This document shows positions 7,924 through 16,426 of a stretch of DNA of 64,000 bases, one piece after another. This stretch comes from BCD1 sp965230565 (lineage in GTDB: Bacteria; Bacteroidota; Bacteroidia; Chitinophagales; Saprospiraceae): positions 191,205 to 255,204 of the forward strand of contig CBDDLH010000005.1 of assembly GCA_965230565.1 (NCBI GenBank), in the 5' to 3' direction. Within the stretch, counting starts at the first letter, position 1, and each line of letters starts with the position of its first letter. The position numbers were made by a program, and so were the translations under genes. The notes under the pieces are model-generated. The model had not been told where the DNA came from and made no database searches. It saw only the letters and a program-made list of their open reading frames with translations.

Positions 7924-9639
7924 TCACTTCTCCTGTGGATTGACGGTTGCTTCCACATCCCAATTGGCTCTCAGTTTTTCAAGGGACTTTTCAAAAATGG
8001 GTTCTGGCTGCCTTTTATCGTCATAACTGCCTGTGTCCCACGAACCGTTTTTATTCCAATCCGTAATGATCTTGACCTTGTAATCTCCGGGACGCAACGC
8101 TTTGACCTCAAATTCAAAGGTCTCTTCATTCTCGATGACAAAGAACTCCAAAGGTTTACTGTTTTTATCCTGGAGCTCAACAATGTAACTAAGGCTGTCC
8201 TTTAGATCCGTAAGGGATAATTTGATGTTTCCGAAAGATTTTTTCAGATCGGGGGTATATTTCAGGTTGACGGTATCCTTGTTCGTTAATCCAAACATAT
8301 CCGTTACCCCGCCAGGTAATATTTCCAGGACATAAGGAATGGAAGGTTTCCAGGAATAATCGATTGTCAATCTTCGTTTATCCAGGGAGTCGATGGAGAA
8401 TTCAGGTTTGATTATTTCCAGCGTTGTATCTGCTGTTATGGTAATAAAAGCAGTATCATAGGTTTCCAGCGGGGCAGAAAAACCTACTTTAAGTGGTTTG
8501 GAAGGGTTGGTTTTTCCGGGGTTGGTAGTGTTGGCCATTCTGAGGCTGAGGATTCCAGTATTCAGATATGTTGTTTTTGACTTGGCTTTTATCGGGATAG
8601 TATCGTTGAGCAGGCTGTCCTTCCGGACCAACAATTGCCAGGTATTATCTCCTGATTGATTGTACCAGATGAGCAGACTGTCCCTGTCGGTTACAGTATA
8701 GGGAGGCTTTTCGTTTTCGGTAACGAGATCCTTGAACTGAAGATCAAGGTTGCCTGGAGGTGCATTAAAGGTGGTGTTCAAATAACCATAGCTGGAAGAA
8801 TCGATGTTGGAAATGTAGAGGGGCTTTCTTTCCTGAAATAAAAATATAGGATCTATGGTTTTGGGCGGAATTCGTCTGTTGCCCAGGGAGTCTGGAGTGA
8901 TTCCGGTAGTATCTCCCACCACAATGAACTCTTCGGGGAAACCGATGAATTCTTCCGGGTTGTCGAATTTGTAATTCTGGTCCACTCGCTTTATTCCGAA
9001 CCCTTTGAACGTTCCTGCTCTGACATTTTCTATAGTATAATTTCCGGATTCATCTGTTCTGCCAAAGTAAAACGGATTGATGGTTCGAACTACACTGTCG
9101 GCGAGATTCTCATACAACATGAAATAAGCATCCTCCACAGGCTCTCCGGAGAGCGCATCCAACAACCTTCCTTTTACGATCAGGCTATCGATCACATCAC
9201 CCGTAGAAAAAACAAAACGGAGATCTTTCACCGGATTTCTTTCGGTGATATCCCTGATCGCCTCTCCAAAATTAATGGTATAAGTGGCATTTTCGCGTAA
9301 GCTGGCGGTTTCCGTAAATGAAAAGATGATTGATTTCTTTCTGATCTTGACCTCGTAATCCTTCCGGTCTACAGGAGGGGATATAACTATTTGGTTGAAT
9401 ACATCGTTGAGTTCTACCCATTCATCAAATTCCAGAATGATCTCTTTGGAATTGAAATTGGTTTGCATATTGGGTGTAGAACCCTCCGATACCAACTGAG
9501 GAGGCGATTCATCTTTGGGGCCACCTTTCGGGGCGACTACATTGGCACAAAACCAAAGTCCCGTAGCCATTAAAATCAATATTAATGACCGCACTATTTT
9601 TGTCCACCAAAAGCCAGCTTTTTTATGCATAATCGACAA
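7924..9639 (-). CDS. SbsA-type Ig-like domain lipoprotein
   Basis: A large envelope protein of 571 residues. The N-terminus is a hydrophobic signal (SLILILMATGLWFCAN), apparently a lipobox with Cys. It is followed by APKGGPKDESPPQLV, the opening typical of Bacteroidota proteins with a bacterial Ig-like (SbsA/Big_5) domain. EIILEFDEWVELND, ATYTINFGEAI and RFVFSTGDVIDSL fit that domain (residues about 40-150). The rest is beta-rich with carboxypeptidase-regulatory-like features (SGNYTIENVRAG) and ends in a domain with WNKNGSWDTG. Two Met codons (residues 1 and 4) are possible starts. It is probably displayed on the outer membrane; its role is unknown. Confidence 0.82.
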   Translation of the reverse strand: MSIMHKKAGFWWTKIVRSLILILMATGLWFCANVVAPKGGPKDESPPQLVSEGSTPNMQTNFNSKEIILEFDEWVELNDVFNQIVISPPVDRKDYEVKIRKKSIIFSFTETASLRENATYTINFGEAIRDITERNPVKDLRFVFSTGDVIDSLIVKGRLLDALSGEPVEDAYFMLYENLADSVVRTINPFYFGRTDESGNYTIENVRAGTFKGFGIKRVDQNYKFDNPEEFIGFPEEFIVVGDTTGITPDSLGNRRIPPKTIDPIFLFQERKPLYISNIDSSSYGYLNTTFNAPPGNLDLQFKDLVTENEKPPYTVTDRDSLLIWYNQSGDNTWQLLVRKDSLLNDTIPIKAKSKTTYLNTGILSLRMANTTNPGKTNPSKPLKVGFSAPLETYDTAFITITADTTLEIIKPEFSIDSLDKRRLTIDYSWKPSIPYVLEILPGGVTDMFGLTNKDTVNLKYTPDLKKSFGNIKLSLTDLKDSLSYIVELQDKNSKPLEFFVIENEETFEFEVKALRPGDYKVKIITDWNKNGSWDTGSYDDKRQPEPIFEKSLEKLRANWDVEATVNPQEK

Positions 9640-9648
9640 AGTTAATCA

Positions 9649-9673
9649 ACTCAAGTTGCGATACAACTTGAGT
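9649..9673. other. 10-bp hairpin upstream of the Ig-like lipoprotein gene
   Basis: A perfect inverted repeat, ACTCAAGTTG against CAACTTGAGT with a 5-base loop, lies 10 bases before the start codon of the minus-strand gene at 9639. There is no T-run on either side, so it is not a standard terminator. It could be an operator or a leader structure. Confidence 0.5.
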
Positions 9674-9922
9674 AAATAACAAATTTCAGATTTCAATTTA
9701 CAAAAAGGATCTGTTGTATCTGTTCTTTCTTGTAAGTTGGAATATGGGGTATGAAAATTGCTAAGAAGCGATTTATCGCACCTTAGATTAATTAACACGG
9801 GCGAAAATATCGTTTTTCCGACAGGCTGCCGAAATATTAACAAATAATAACTTTTTATCTTTCTGAAAATTGATTTCTTTGCATTCAATAATATAGGATC
9901 CTATCATTTTAAGGTACATCCA

Positions 9923-10462
9923 ATGTCAGCAGTTTTTACGACCGAAAGATTAGCGTTGCGGGAATTTTCCCTGAATGATGCCAAGGGCTTTTTTGAAATG
10001 AATGCAGACCCGGAAGTGATACAGTTTACCGGGGACCGTGCTTTTGTGGACATTGAAGAAACCGGGCAGTTTATTCAGGCCTACGATCAATATGAAAAAC
10101 ATGGGTATGGCAGATGGTCCATTTATCTAAAAGGAACGGAGGAATACCTTGGATTTTGCGGGTTGAGGTATTCAACGGAAAAGCAGGAAACGGACATTGG
10201 TTTTCGGCTGATCCGAAAATACTGGAATAAAGGATTTGCGACAGAGGCTGCCATTGCCTGTCTGGAGGCAGGATTTCAAAAATTTGGCCTGGACAAAATA
10301 GTAGGCAGGGCCAGGGCAGATAATCAGGCCTCCATTAGAGTTTTGGAAAAACTGGGTATGTCAAAAGCGTTTGAATACACTGAAGAAGATAAACCCTGGG
10401 TTCAGTACGAATTAAAAGCAAATGATTACAAATCCATGGTCAAACGCTCTTTGCCGGAGTAA
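9923..10462 (+). CDS. GNAT N-acetyltransferase, RimJ/RimL type
   Basis: An acetyltransferase of 179 residues that would move an acetyl group from acetyl-CoA to an amino group. The fold is recognisable from TERLALREFSLNDAKGFFEM at the start, the YLGFCGLRY strand, the acetyl-CoA-binding region RLIRKYWNKGFATEAA (about residues 92-107) and NQASIRVLEKLGM near the C-terminus. It is likely cytoplasmic. A TTTCTTTG stretch at about 9874-9881 resembles a Bacteroidota -7 box. Its 3' end overlaps the convergent fdhD gene by 37 bases. Confidence 0.9.
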   Translation: MSAVFTTERLALREFSLNDAKGFFEMNADPEVIQFTGDRAFVDIEETGQFIQAYDQYEKHGYGRWSIYLKGTEEYLGFCGLRYSTEKQETDIGFRLIRKYWNKGFATEAAIACLEAGFQKFGLDKIVGRARADNQASIRVLEKLGMSKAFEYTEEDKPWVQYELKANDYKSMVKRSLPE

Positions 10463-11280
10463 ACATTAAACCTGCCCTCTCTCAGGAAGCCAATCAAGGT
10501 CATGCCTGATTCTTCCGCTAATTCTATGGCCAGGCTCGACGGAGCACCAACTGCAGCCACAACCTGTATGCCTGCAAAAGTAGCTTTCTGGATCAATTCA
10601 AAGCCTGCCCGTCCGCTGAGCAGTAGGATATGATTGGATAGTGGAAACTTCTGCCCGGCAATGAGCGCTGCTCCGATCACCTTGTCAACTGCATTATGCC
10701 GGCCTATGTCTTCCTGGATCAATTCGAGGTTACCGGAATGGTCAAATAAAGCTGCAGCATGCAATCCGCCGGTATGATAAAATGTAAGTTGCCGGTCTTT
10801 AGATTTTTGGATTAAAGAGTAAATCAATTCCGGAGACAGTTTGATTTCGCTCCTGGTGATCGTCGGAGTATGGTGATCAAAAATAGCTTCGATGCTTGTT
10901 TTGCCACACAGTCCGCATGCGGAGGAGGTGTAAAAATTCCGATCCAGTTTTTCTGCATCCAGAAAAATTTCCGGGCTCAGGGTTACTCGAACCACATTTT
11001 CGGTGGTGTCGGCTTCCTCATTGGGGCAATGTTCTATTTTCAGGATATCCTTATGGTCTTTGATTATGCCTTCAGCAAACAAAAAACCTGAGGCCAGTTC
11101 AAAATCATCACCCGGCGTTCTCATGGTCACGGTCAGCCGTTTCCGCTGTCGGGCATCCATATGGCCATAAATCAGCCTTATCTCCATGGGTTCTTCAATG
11201 GCAACCATATCCCGCTTTTCCACAACAGAGGTCTGGTTGATTCTGAGAATGTCAATCTTTTGAATGTGTCCTGAGTCCAT
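10426..11280 (-). CDS. fdhD: Formate dehydrogenase accessory sulfurtransferase FdhD
   Basis: FdhD passes sulfur from a cysteine desulfurase to the molybdenum cofactor of formate dehydrogenase and related enzymes. The SSACGLCGKTSIE segment (about residues 120-132) carries the CxxC whose cysteine is used in sulfur transfer. LIQEDIGRHNAVDKVIG and ILLLSGRAGFELIQK are also diagnostic. I chose the ATG at 11280; a TTG at 11292 would add four residues. No formate dehydrogenase or molybdenum-cofactor gene lies in this window, so its client is elsewhere. The 3' end overlaps the convergent GNAT gene. Confidence 0.93.
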   Translation of the reverse strand: MDSGHIQKIDILRINQTSVVEKRDMVAIEEPMEIRLIYGHMDARQRKRLTVTMRTPGDDFELASGFLFAEGIIKDHKDILKIEHCPNEEADTTENVVRVTLSPEIFLDAEKLDRNFYTSSACGLCGKTSIEAIFDHHTPTITRSEIKLSPELIYSLIQKSKDRQLTFYHTGGLHAAALFDHSGNLELIQEDIGRHNAVDKVIGAALIAGQKFPLSNHILLLSGRAGFELIQKATFAGIQVVAAVGAPSSLAIELAEESGMTLIGFLREGRFNVYSGKERLTMDL

Positions 11281-11610
11281 AAAATCCGGCAATTGGTTAG
11301 TTCCGCCAAAACTACAACAATTCGAAAATGATTTGGGTTAAATTCGTGGGGAGAATGTGTGTGTTATGTGTTACGAGTTGCGTGTTGCGAGTTACGAGTT
11401 ACGGGTTTAATACTTACAAAAGGCAAATTACTACCCCGGCACTTTTTGAAATAGTCTTCAGGTTTATAAATTAACAATTTACAGTACACTCTTTTCCAAT
11501 GCAGTGGGTTGTTTTTTGATTCAACCTTTGATGTACCTCGCTTAAGAAATACTATTTTTTCAAAAAATAGTATTTCTGGCAAAAGACTGCCCACTGGTAC
11601 TGCCAACTGA
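11281..11610. other. Gene-free spacer with GT-rich tandem words
   Basis: No credible gene. About 11355-11406 is a degenerate tandem string of GAGTTACGAGTT-like words. The palindrome of 423-455 recurs at 11545-11577. A minus-strand open frame across this stretch has no coding-like character and I do not call it. Confidence 0.6.
11545..11577. repeat. Palindromic element, copy 2 (also at 423-455)
   Basis: AGAAATACTATTTTTT followed by its reverse complement ending in AGTATTTCT. It is almost the same as the element at 423-455, including the flanking AA on the left. It lies just after the 3' end of the DinB-like gene, which fits a terminator role. Confidence 0.6.
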
Positions 11611-12105
11611 CTACCCCAGATCTTCCTCATAAAACCCCAGATCAACATCCTTCCTCCATTTGGTGAAAAACGCAATCTGTCCGGTGTGGTAGGAAAAGTG
11701 TTCTATCACATGCACCAGGATGCTCGTTCCGGTTTCTTTGTACACTTGTACGTCGTGGATTCCCAGCAGCATATCATCGGTTATGTTTGATAAAACTTCA
11801 TTAAGTAGTTCTTCGAGCTTCTGGAGTTCGTCGAGAAGTCTTGAGGTGGGGAGCGGTCCTTTTTCGAGGAATTCGAGATCTCTCGTCCGGTTGTCAGGTT
11901 TTTTGCCCAATCCGCTGCCGATCCATTGGGTTACGTTTCCGCACAGGTGTAAAACGAGATTGCCAACGCTGTTGCTATTGTCATTGGGTTTGTACCAGAT
12001 TGCTTTTTCGTCCAGTTCCGCCAGGCATTTTTTTATTCTGGGAATGGATTCGTCGATGATTCTTCTGTGGGTTTCGGCAACTAAAATATCTTTATAAGCA
12101 CTCAT
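11611..12105 (-). CDS. DinB/DUF1572-family protein
   Basis: A protein of 164 residues of the four-helix DinB-like superfamily, often metal-dependent enzymes of thiol or detoxification chemistry. The metal-binding His residues are visible in NLVLHLCGN and HVIEHFSYHTGQI. I chose the ATG at 12105 (MSAYKDILVAE); an upstream start at 12126 would begin inside the terminator of the neighbouring gene. The substrate cannot be told from sequence. It is transcribed in the same direction as the PUR-alpha gene but separated from it by a terminator. Confidence 0.82.
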   Translation of the reverse strand: MSAYKDILVAETHRRIIDESIPRIKKCLAELDEKAIWYKPNDNSNSVGNLVLHLCGNVTQWIGSGLGKKPDNRTRDLEFLEKGPLPTSRLLDELQKLEELLNEVLSNITDDMLLGIHDVQVYKETGTSILVHVIEHFSYHTGQIAFFTKWRKDVDLGFYEEDLG

Positions 12106-12125
12106 AGGTATCGTTTTGATAATCA

Positions 12126-12161
12126 CAAAAAAAGCGAAACCCGGGGTTCCCGAATTTCGCT
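12126..12161 (-). terminator. Intrinsic terminator of the PUR-alpha-like gene
   Basis: On the minus strand, AGCGAAA pairs with TTTCGCT around a GC-rich inner stem and is followed by a run of T. It lies 55 bases after the stop of the gene at 12217-12654 and just before the start of the DinB-like gene, so it separates the two. Confidence 0.85.
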
Positions 12162-12216
12162 AGTTTATTCTTAAAGAACATTAAATGTCCTCAATTTTCA
12201 ATTTAACTGATCGTTC

Positions 12217-12654
12217 TTACCAGCTCATATCATCTTCTGACTCAGGTTCAGCACCGTCGGTATCTGTTTCCTTAGCTTCATTTTCTTCGGCTTTAGCAGG
12301 AGTATTATTCTCCTCAAGTGCTTCGGCCTTGCGTCTTGCTTCATATTCTTCCTGACGACGAGTGAATTCATCATAGTCGTATTCAGGCATCAACTCATTT
12401 TTTACATGGTCAATCGTTTCCTGCAAGGAATTTATGAAACGGTTGAAATCTTCCTTGTAAAGGAAAATTTTGTGTCTTTCATATCCTCCATCCTCAAATT
12501 TACGGGTGCTCTCCGTAAGAGTGACGTAGAAGTCGTTTCCTTTTGTTTGGCGAACATCAAAAAAATAGGTTCTTCTTTTTCCTGCGCGCACTTTCCTGGA
12601 AAATACACTTTCAAACTTCTTTTGATTACTCTCGTACTCCACTTTTAGTAACAT
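12217..12654 (-). CDS. DUF3276 / PUR-alpha-like nucleic-acid-binding protein
   Basis: A small cytoplasmic protein of about 145 residues. The N-terminal two thirds (SVFSRKVRAGKRRTYFFDVR, DFYVTLTESTR, YERHKIFLYKEDFNRFINS) is the DUF3276 domain, a Bacteroidota relative of PUR-alpha single-strand nucleic-acid-binding proteins. The rest is a low-complexity acidic tail (about 45 residues ending in DDMSW). I chose the ATG at 12654 (MLLKVEYES); the start at 12705 adds 17 residues that look untranslated. It ends at a strong terminator. Confidence 0.87.
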   Translation of the reverse strand: MLLKVEYESNQKKFESVFSRKVRAGKRRTYFFDVRQTKGNDFYVTLTESTRKFEDGGYERHKIFLYKEDFNRFINSLQETIDHVKNELMPEYDYDEFTRRQEEYEARRKAEALEENNTPAKAEENEAKETDTDGAEPESEDDMSW

Positions 12655-12784
12655 TTTAGGTTTTAAAAAAAGGTAGCTCCACACAAAAGTAAATATTTGC
12701 CCCAAATATCAAAAAAATAGCAGCACAAAATGGAAAGTTTGCAATTTAAAAACCTGTCGGCTGTTTTTGTTGTTATGGTGCTGA

Positions 12785-13084
12785 ACAATCGACTTACCCT
12801 TCCCCGCAGAATTCAATACTTTTATTTACCAACTCGATGGTTCGCCAACTATCAATGAAGCAAAAGAAACCAAACCCAGGGATCTTATTTGGTTTAATAA
12901 CGATGAGGGGAGTATCAGGGGGGAAGCAAAAGCAGATACACGAGCTATCCTGCTGGCCGGCAAACCTATTGATGAAACGCTGTCTACTTACGGGCCATTT
13001 GTCATGATCTCCCAAACGGAGATCATGAATGCCATTAAGGATTACCAGGAAGGCAAAATGGGTGAGCTTGTTGAAGAGTTTTGA
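12785..13084 (+). pseudogene. Remnant of a pirin-family gene (C-terminal part only)
   Basis: A frame with no usable start codon runs from just after a TGA at 12782 to the stop at 13082-13084. The conceptual product contains FIYQLDGSPTINEAKE, AILLAGKPIDE, YGPFVMISQTEIMNAIKDY and EGKMGELVEEF, the C-terminal cupin end of pirin-family proteins. The N-terminal metal-binding cupin, with the conserved His residues, is missing. The gene is therefore a truncated remnant. No mobile-element scar is visible at the break near 12780. Confidence 0.75.
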
Positions 13085-13182
13085 CTTGTTGGTATACCGA
13101 AAATCAAAAAATATATTACCTTTCACTTCCAATAGTTATGATATAAATGAACACCAAATCTTGATACCAAATCATTTTTACT

Positions 13183-13605
13183 ATGAGCAAAAAGGAATAT
13201 AAAAATGGTAATCTGACAGTTGTTTGGAAAAAAGACATATGCGTTCATGCAGCCAATTGTGTGAAGGGACTTCCCGGTGTCTTTGATTCGAAAGCCAGGC
13301 CATGGATCAATATGGATGGTGCAGATGCGGAAGCCATTAAAAAACAGGTGGACCAATGTCCTTCCGGGGCGCTGTCCTACATCATTCATGAAGAACCGGT
13401 TGCCGGTGTGATGGAAGCCAAAGAATTCATCCAAGTGGAAACGATGAAGGATGGTCCATTGATCGTGCACTCAAAGGTGAATGTCAAACACGGAAATGTC
13501 ACTATCACCAAAGAAGGGGAAAAAACCGCATTCTGCCGTTGTGGAGCCTCTGAAAACAAACCTTTCTGTGACGGTACCCACAGGAATATTGATTTTAAAG
13601 ATTAA
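13183..13605 (+). CDS. Iron-sulfur protein: mono-cluster domain plus CDGSH domain
   Basis: A protein of 140 residues with two cluster-binding parts. Residues 1-65 (ICVHAANCVKGLPGVFD, DQCPSGALSY) match the small Fer4_19/DUF1271-type domain. The C-terminal part (CRCGASENKPFCDGTHR) is a complete CDGSH signature, with three Cys and one His to bind a 2Fe-2S cluster. It likely moves electrons or clusters in the cytoplasm. It is first of three tightly packed genes with a methyltransferase and an FMN reductase (gaps 15 and 2 bases), which suggests a small redox or detoxification operon. Confidence 0.9.
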   Translation: MSKKEYKNGNLTVVWKKDICVHAANCVKGLPGVFDSKARPWINMDGADAEAIKKQVDQCPSGALSYIIHEEPVAGVMEAKEFIQVETMKDGPLIVHSKVNVKHGNVTITKEGEKTAFCRCGASENKPFCDGTHRNIDFKD

Positions 13606-13620
13606 AGTAAACTATTACTC

Positions 13621-14217
13621 GTGAAAAAATTCTGGAATGAACGGTATGCATCGGAGCGATATGCCTACGGTGTTGAGCCTAATGGATTTTTTAAAGCATG
13701 GATAGATACGCAGGAGCCGGGAACCATTTTATTTCCCGGGGAAGGCGAAGGCCGAAATGCGGTGTATGCAGCCCGGAAGGGGTGGGATGTTTATGCTTTT
13801 GATTACAGTGAATCCGGGAGAGATAAAGCATTGTCGCTGGCAGAAAAACATGGTGTTTCCATTAATTTTGAAGTGGCCGATGCTTCGGAATATAAACCTT
13901 CTGTAAAATTTGATGCCATTGTTTTGGTCTACGCCCATTTCCCTCCACCGGTTCGGGAAGCTTTTCACAGGAAAGCAGTGCATTGGTTAAAACCGGAAGG
14001 ATACCTGGTGCTTCAGGCATACAATAAGCAACAAATAAAAAATGGCACCGGTGGACCCAAGGCCCCTGAAATGTTGTTGGATAAGGCTACCGTTGAGCAT
14101 GAATTCAAGGGACTGAATTTTTTGTCTCTGGAAAATAAAACCCTGCATATTGAAGAAGGACTTTACCACAACGGAATTTCGGATGTCATCAGGTTAATCG
14201 CTCAAAAAGAAAAATAG
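13621..14217 (+). CDS. Class I SAM-dependent methyltransferase (TehB/TPMT-like)
   Basis: A methyltransferase of 198 residues. The SAM-binding motif I is LFPGEGEGRNAVYAARKG (residues about 37-54), followed by VYAFDYSESGRDKAL and FEVADASEY, the acidic residues that hold the ribose and adenine. This layout resembles TehB and thiopurine-methyltransferase-like enzymes acting on small thiol or oxyanion substrates. The start is GTG at 13621, 15 bases after the preceding stop. The substrate cannot be predicted, but the redox neighbours suggest a thiol or metalloid compound. Confidence 0.88.
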   Translation: MKKFWNERYASERYAYGVEPNGFFKAWIDTQEPGTILFPGEGEGRNAVYAARKGWDVYAFDYSESGRDKALSLAEKHGVSINFEVADASEYKPSVKFDAIVLVYAHFPPPVREAFHRKAVHWLKPEGYLVLQAYNKQQIKNGTGGPKAPEMLLDKATVEHEFKGLNFLSLENKTLHIEEGLYHNGISDVIRLIAQKEK

Positions 14218-14219
14218 GG

Positions 14220-14786
14220 ATGTTAAAAGTTACTATCGTTTCCGGCACCAAACGGATTGGCCGGCAAACCCCCAAGGTGGGAGAATACCTTGAAAAATTA
14301 TTTGCTAAATCACCTAAAGTTTCCGAGGTAAATCTGCTGGATATTGCCGAATACGATTTCCCCGTCATGGAAGAAAGACGCGGCCGCCTGGACAACCCGC
14401 CTCCCGGACTGGATGATTTTGGAAAAGCGCTTGACAGAGCTGATGCTATTGTTTTCGTTTCTCCCGAATACAATGGCAGTTATGCGGGAGCTTTCAAAAA
14501 CACTATTGATTATTTCCGTAAGGAGTTTTCCAAAACGCCTATTGGTGTCGTTACCGTCTCTTCAGGACGCCTGGGCGGCGTAAATGCTTCTCATGATTTG
14601 CAAAAACTGATTCTGGCGCTGGGCGGTTATGCCATGCCTAAAAAATTAATGGTCAGCAAAGTGGGAGAGGTATTTGATGACAATGGAGAAGTCACCGATG
14701 CTCATTTTGAGAAGTCAGCTCCGGCTTTTATGCAAGAGCTGCTTTGGTTGGCGGAGGCTGTTGCCCGGATGAAGCAGGAAGGGTAG
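14220..14786 (+). CDS. NAD(P)H-dependent FMN reductase-like flavoprotein
   Basis: A flavodoxin-like reductase of 188 residues. SGTKRIGRQTPKVGEY near the N-terminus is the FMN-phosphate loop, SPEYNGSYAGAFKNTIDYF (residues about 80-98) is the family signature near the isoalloxazine ring, and VSSGRLGGVNA follows. It would reduce FMN or quinone- and azo-like substrates using NAD(P)H. It is last of the three-gene operon, two bases after the methyltransferase, and is followed by a 14-bp tandem repeat and a terminator. Confidence 0.92.
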   Translation: MLKVTIVSGTKRIGRQTPKVGEYLEKLFAKSPKVSEVNLLDIAEYDFPVMEERRGRLDNPPPGLDDFGKALDRADAIVFVSPEYNGSYAGAFKNTIDYFRKEFSKTPIGVVTVSSGRLGGVNASHDLQKLILALGGYAMPKKLMVSKVGEVFDDNGEVTDAHFEKSAPAFMQELLWLAEAVARMKQEG

Positions 14787-14792
14787 GAGGAC

Positions 14793-14828
14793 GGTTGACG
14801 GCTTATGGTTGACGGCTTATGGTTGACG
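14793..14828 (+). repeat. 14-bp tandem repeat, about 2.6 copies
   Basis: GGTTGACGGCTTAT occurs at 14793 and 14807, then a partial copy GGTTGACG at 14821. It is of the same GT-rich, short-word kind seen between genes across the window. Confidence 0.8.
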
Positions 14829-14850
14829 ATATTGGGGTAAGAATTAAAGG

Positions 14851-14887
14851 AAAAAGCCTTCTGTTTTTGGACAGGGGGCTTTTTTGT
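14851..14887 (+). terminator. Intrinsic terminator of the FMN reductase operon
   Basis: AAAAAGCC and CTG pair with CAG and GGGCTTTTTT across a T-rich loop, ending in a T-run. It lies 65 bases after the FMN reductase stop and ahead of the recombinase gene. Confidence 0.8.
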
Positions 14888-14927
14888 TTTCGATTAAAAA
14901 CGGCTATAAACGGAAGTAACCGATTAA

Positions 14928-16064
14928 TTGCCGATTAATAGTGGGGAAAGTCTGCATATTACCATTGGATCAAAAAAAAAACTTATGGAAACTAGGCTGT
15001 TTTTCCCTTTGGATTTAAAAGACCTGGACTTGAGAAGTAAGGTCAAAGGTATTGAAAATCGTCGTTGGCATGGAGGTCAAAAAAAGTGGTCGATCCCTGA
15101 TACTGCGAAGAATCGTCAATTTCTCAAGGATCACGGTTTGGTATTCTCGATACACAAAACGGCCGTATCTTCTCCTCCCAAAAAGATGAAAAAGCCTATG
15201 CCTAGGGGGATCGAACTACCGGAAGACATTGTGGGGAAAATCACTGAAATGAGGCAATGGATGGAACAACAGAGGTATAGTTACTCCACGATAAAAACTT
15301 ACATTTCGTTTGTTAGAAAATTCTTTGTTTTTTACCGGTATAAAGGCTGGAATAAAGTGAATCGACAAGATATCCGGGATTACAATTTTCAGGAATTCAT
15401 CAAAAAGGGCATGTCCTATTCAGCACAGAATCAATTTATCAATGCGATAAAATTATTTTATAGTCTTCATAGAAACGTTGAGATAATCCCTGAAGATATT
15501 AAACGTCCGAGGAAGCAAACCAGGCTGCCTAATGTATTGAGCAAGGAAGAGGTAGCGCGCATCATTTCTTCAGTTGGTAATTTAAAGCATAAATGTTTGT
15601 TAATGGTTGTTTATGGAGCTGGTTTGAGAATTGGAGAAGCTTTAAACCTGAGAGTGGAAGATATCCGTAGCAAAGAAAAGCTAATATATATCCGGCAAAG
15701 CAAAGGTGCTAAGGATCGTCGTGTACCTTTATCCGAAAAGATGTTGCAAATTTTGAGAGATTATTTTAAAGCATACAGACCCCGGAATTATCTGTTTGAA
15801 GGACAAAATGGTGGCAAATATTCTGCCACTAGTGCCAGAAACGTTTTCAAGCGAGCGTGTCAAAAGGCAGGTATATCGATAAAGGTAACGCTGCATACAT
15901 TACGGCATTCATATGCAACTCATTTAATGGAGAGTGGTGTTGGGTTAAGATATATTCAAGAGATTTTAGGACACAACAGTCCCAAAACGACTATGATGTA
16001 TACCAGGGTCAGTGGGAAACGCCTTAGCGAGATTCGCAGCCCATTGGAGGATATGGATTTATAA
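14928..16064 (+). CDS. Xer-type tyrosine recombinase, probable integrase of the cassette array
   Basis: A site-specific recombinase of 378 residues. An N-terminal extension (1-80, with RLFFPLDL and RRWHGGQKKWSIPDT) is of a kind common in Bacteroidota integrases. A SAM-like core-binding domain (about 100-185) follows, then the catalytic domain with R234 (GAGLRIGEAL), K259, H323 and R326 (HTLRHSYATHL), H349 (LGHNSPKTT) and nucleophile Y358. All catalytic residues are present. The K259-H323 spacing of 64 is Xer-like (72 in XerD) and much shorter than in IntI1 (106), so the insertion that marks integron integrases is absent. TTG at 14928 is chosen because the N-terminal domain seems to begin before the ATG at 14985. 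It stops 74 bases before the attI-like site and points into the array, as in the rarer integrons where integrase and cassettes share orientation. Confidence 0.9.
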   Translation: MPINSGESLHITIGSKKKLMETRLFFPLDLKDLDLRSKVKGIENRRWHGGQKKWSIPDTAKNRQFLKDHGLVFSIHKTAVSSPPKKMKKPMPRGIELPEDIVGKITEMRQWMEQQRYSYSTIKTYISFVRKFFVFYRYKGWNKVNRQDIRDYNFQEFIKKGMSYSAQNQFINAIKLFYSLHRNVEIIPEDIKRPRKQTRLPNVLSKEEVARIISSVGNLKHKCLLMVVYGAGLRIGEALNLRVEDIRSKEKLIYIRQSKGAKDRRVPLSEKMLQILRDYFKAYRPRNYLFEGQNGGKYSATSARNVFKRACQKAGISIKVTLHTLRHSYATHLMESGVGLRYIQEILGHNSPKTTMMYTRVSGKRLSEIRSPLEDMDL

Positions 16065-16119
16065 ATAACAATAAACCTGCTGTTTACTTGCGGATTTGGA
16101 GGGTAATTCGCTATTTTTA

Positions 16120-16150
16120 TCCTGATATAAACAAGTTGTTGAGGTGCCAG
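16120..16150 (+). other. attI-like recombination site, crossover near 16138
   Basis: GTTGAGGTGCC at 16138-16148 is the reverse complement of GGCACTCAAC at the end of the first cassette (16427-16436), apart from one extra base. In an integron this is expected where attI joins the first cassette. The site lies 74 bases after the recombinase stop. Unlike the attC sites, it has no matching left arm or hairpin, which also fits attI. Confidence 0.65.
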
Positions 16151-16159
16151 CATTGACGA

Positions 16160-16275
16160 GACTATGACATACAAGCGCTATCTGGAATAACAAAGCGAGC
16201 GTTTTTTAATTACTGCTTCAGAGTAACCAAATTCAAAATCGCAAGCGCATCGTTTCAAAAATAAAATGTAAATTG
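16160..16275 (+). pseudogene. Decayed cassette 1 content, paralogous to cassette 2
   Basis: Cassette 1 (16139-16550) has no intact gene. Bases 16160-16275 align with 16570-16685 of cassette 2 over about 116 bases (shared words such as GACATAC, AGCGC and ATCTGGAAT), but stops interrupt every frame. A later frame starting at ATG 16360 gives only 41 residues and runs into the attC, so I do not call it. The two cassettes carry diverged, broken copies of the same sequence. Confidence 0.4.
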
Positions 16276-16426
16276 GAACGAGATGGGTTGAATAGCATTC
16301 CACTTTTGAGGTCTCAAAACTATACGCAGCCAAACTTCACTTGTACAAAAAACACGACAATGAAAACACTTACCTTGATTGAAAAAAATACCAAGTATAA
16401 CATTCAAGCAGGAGCTGAAGAAAGCC

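Noticed and set aside
9646..9888. Minus-strand frame between the Ig-like lipoprotein and GNAT genes
   Set aside because: It overlaps the promoter region and the hairpin at 9649, and has no coding-like pattern.
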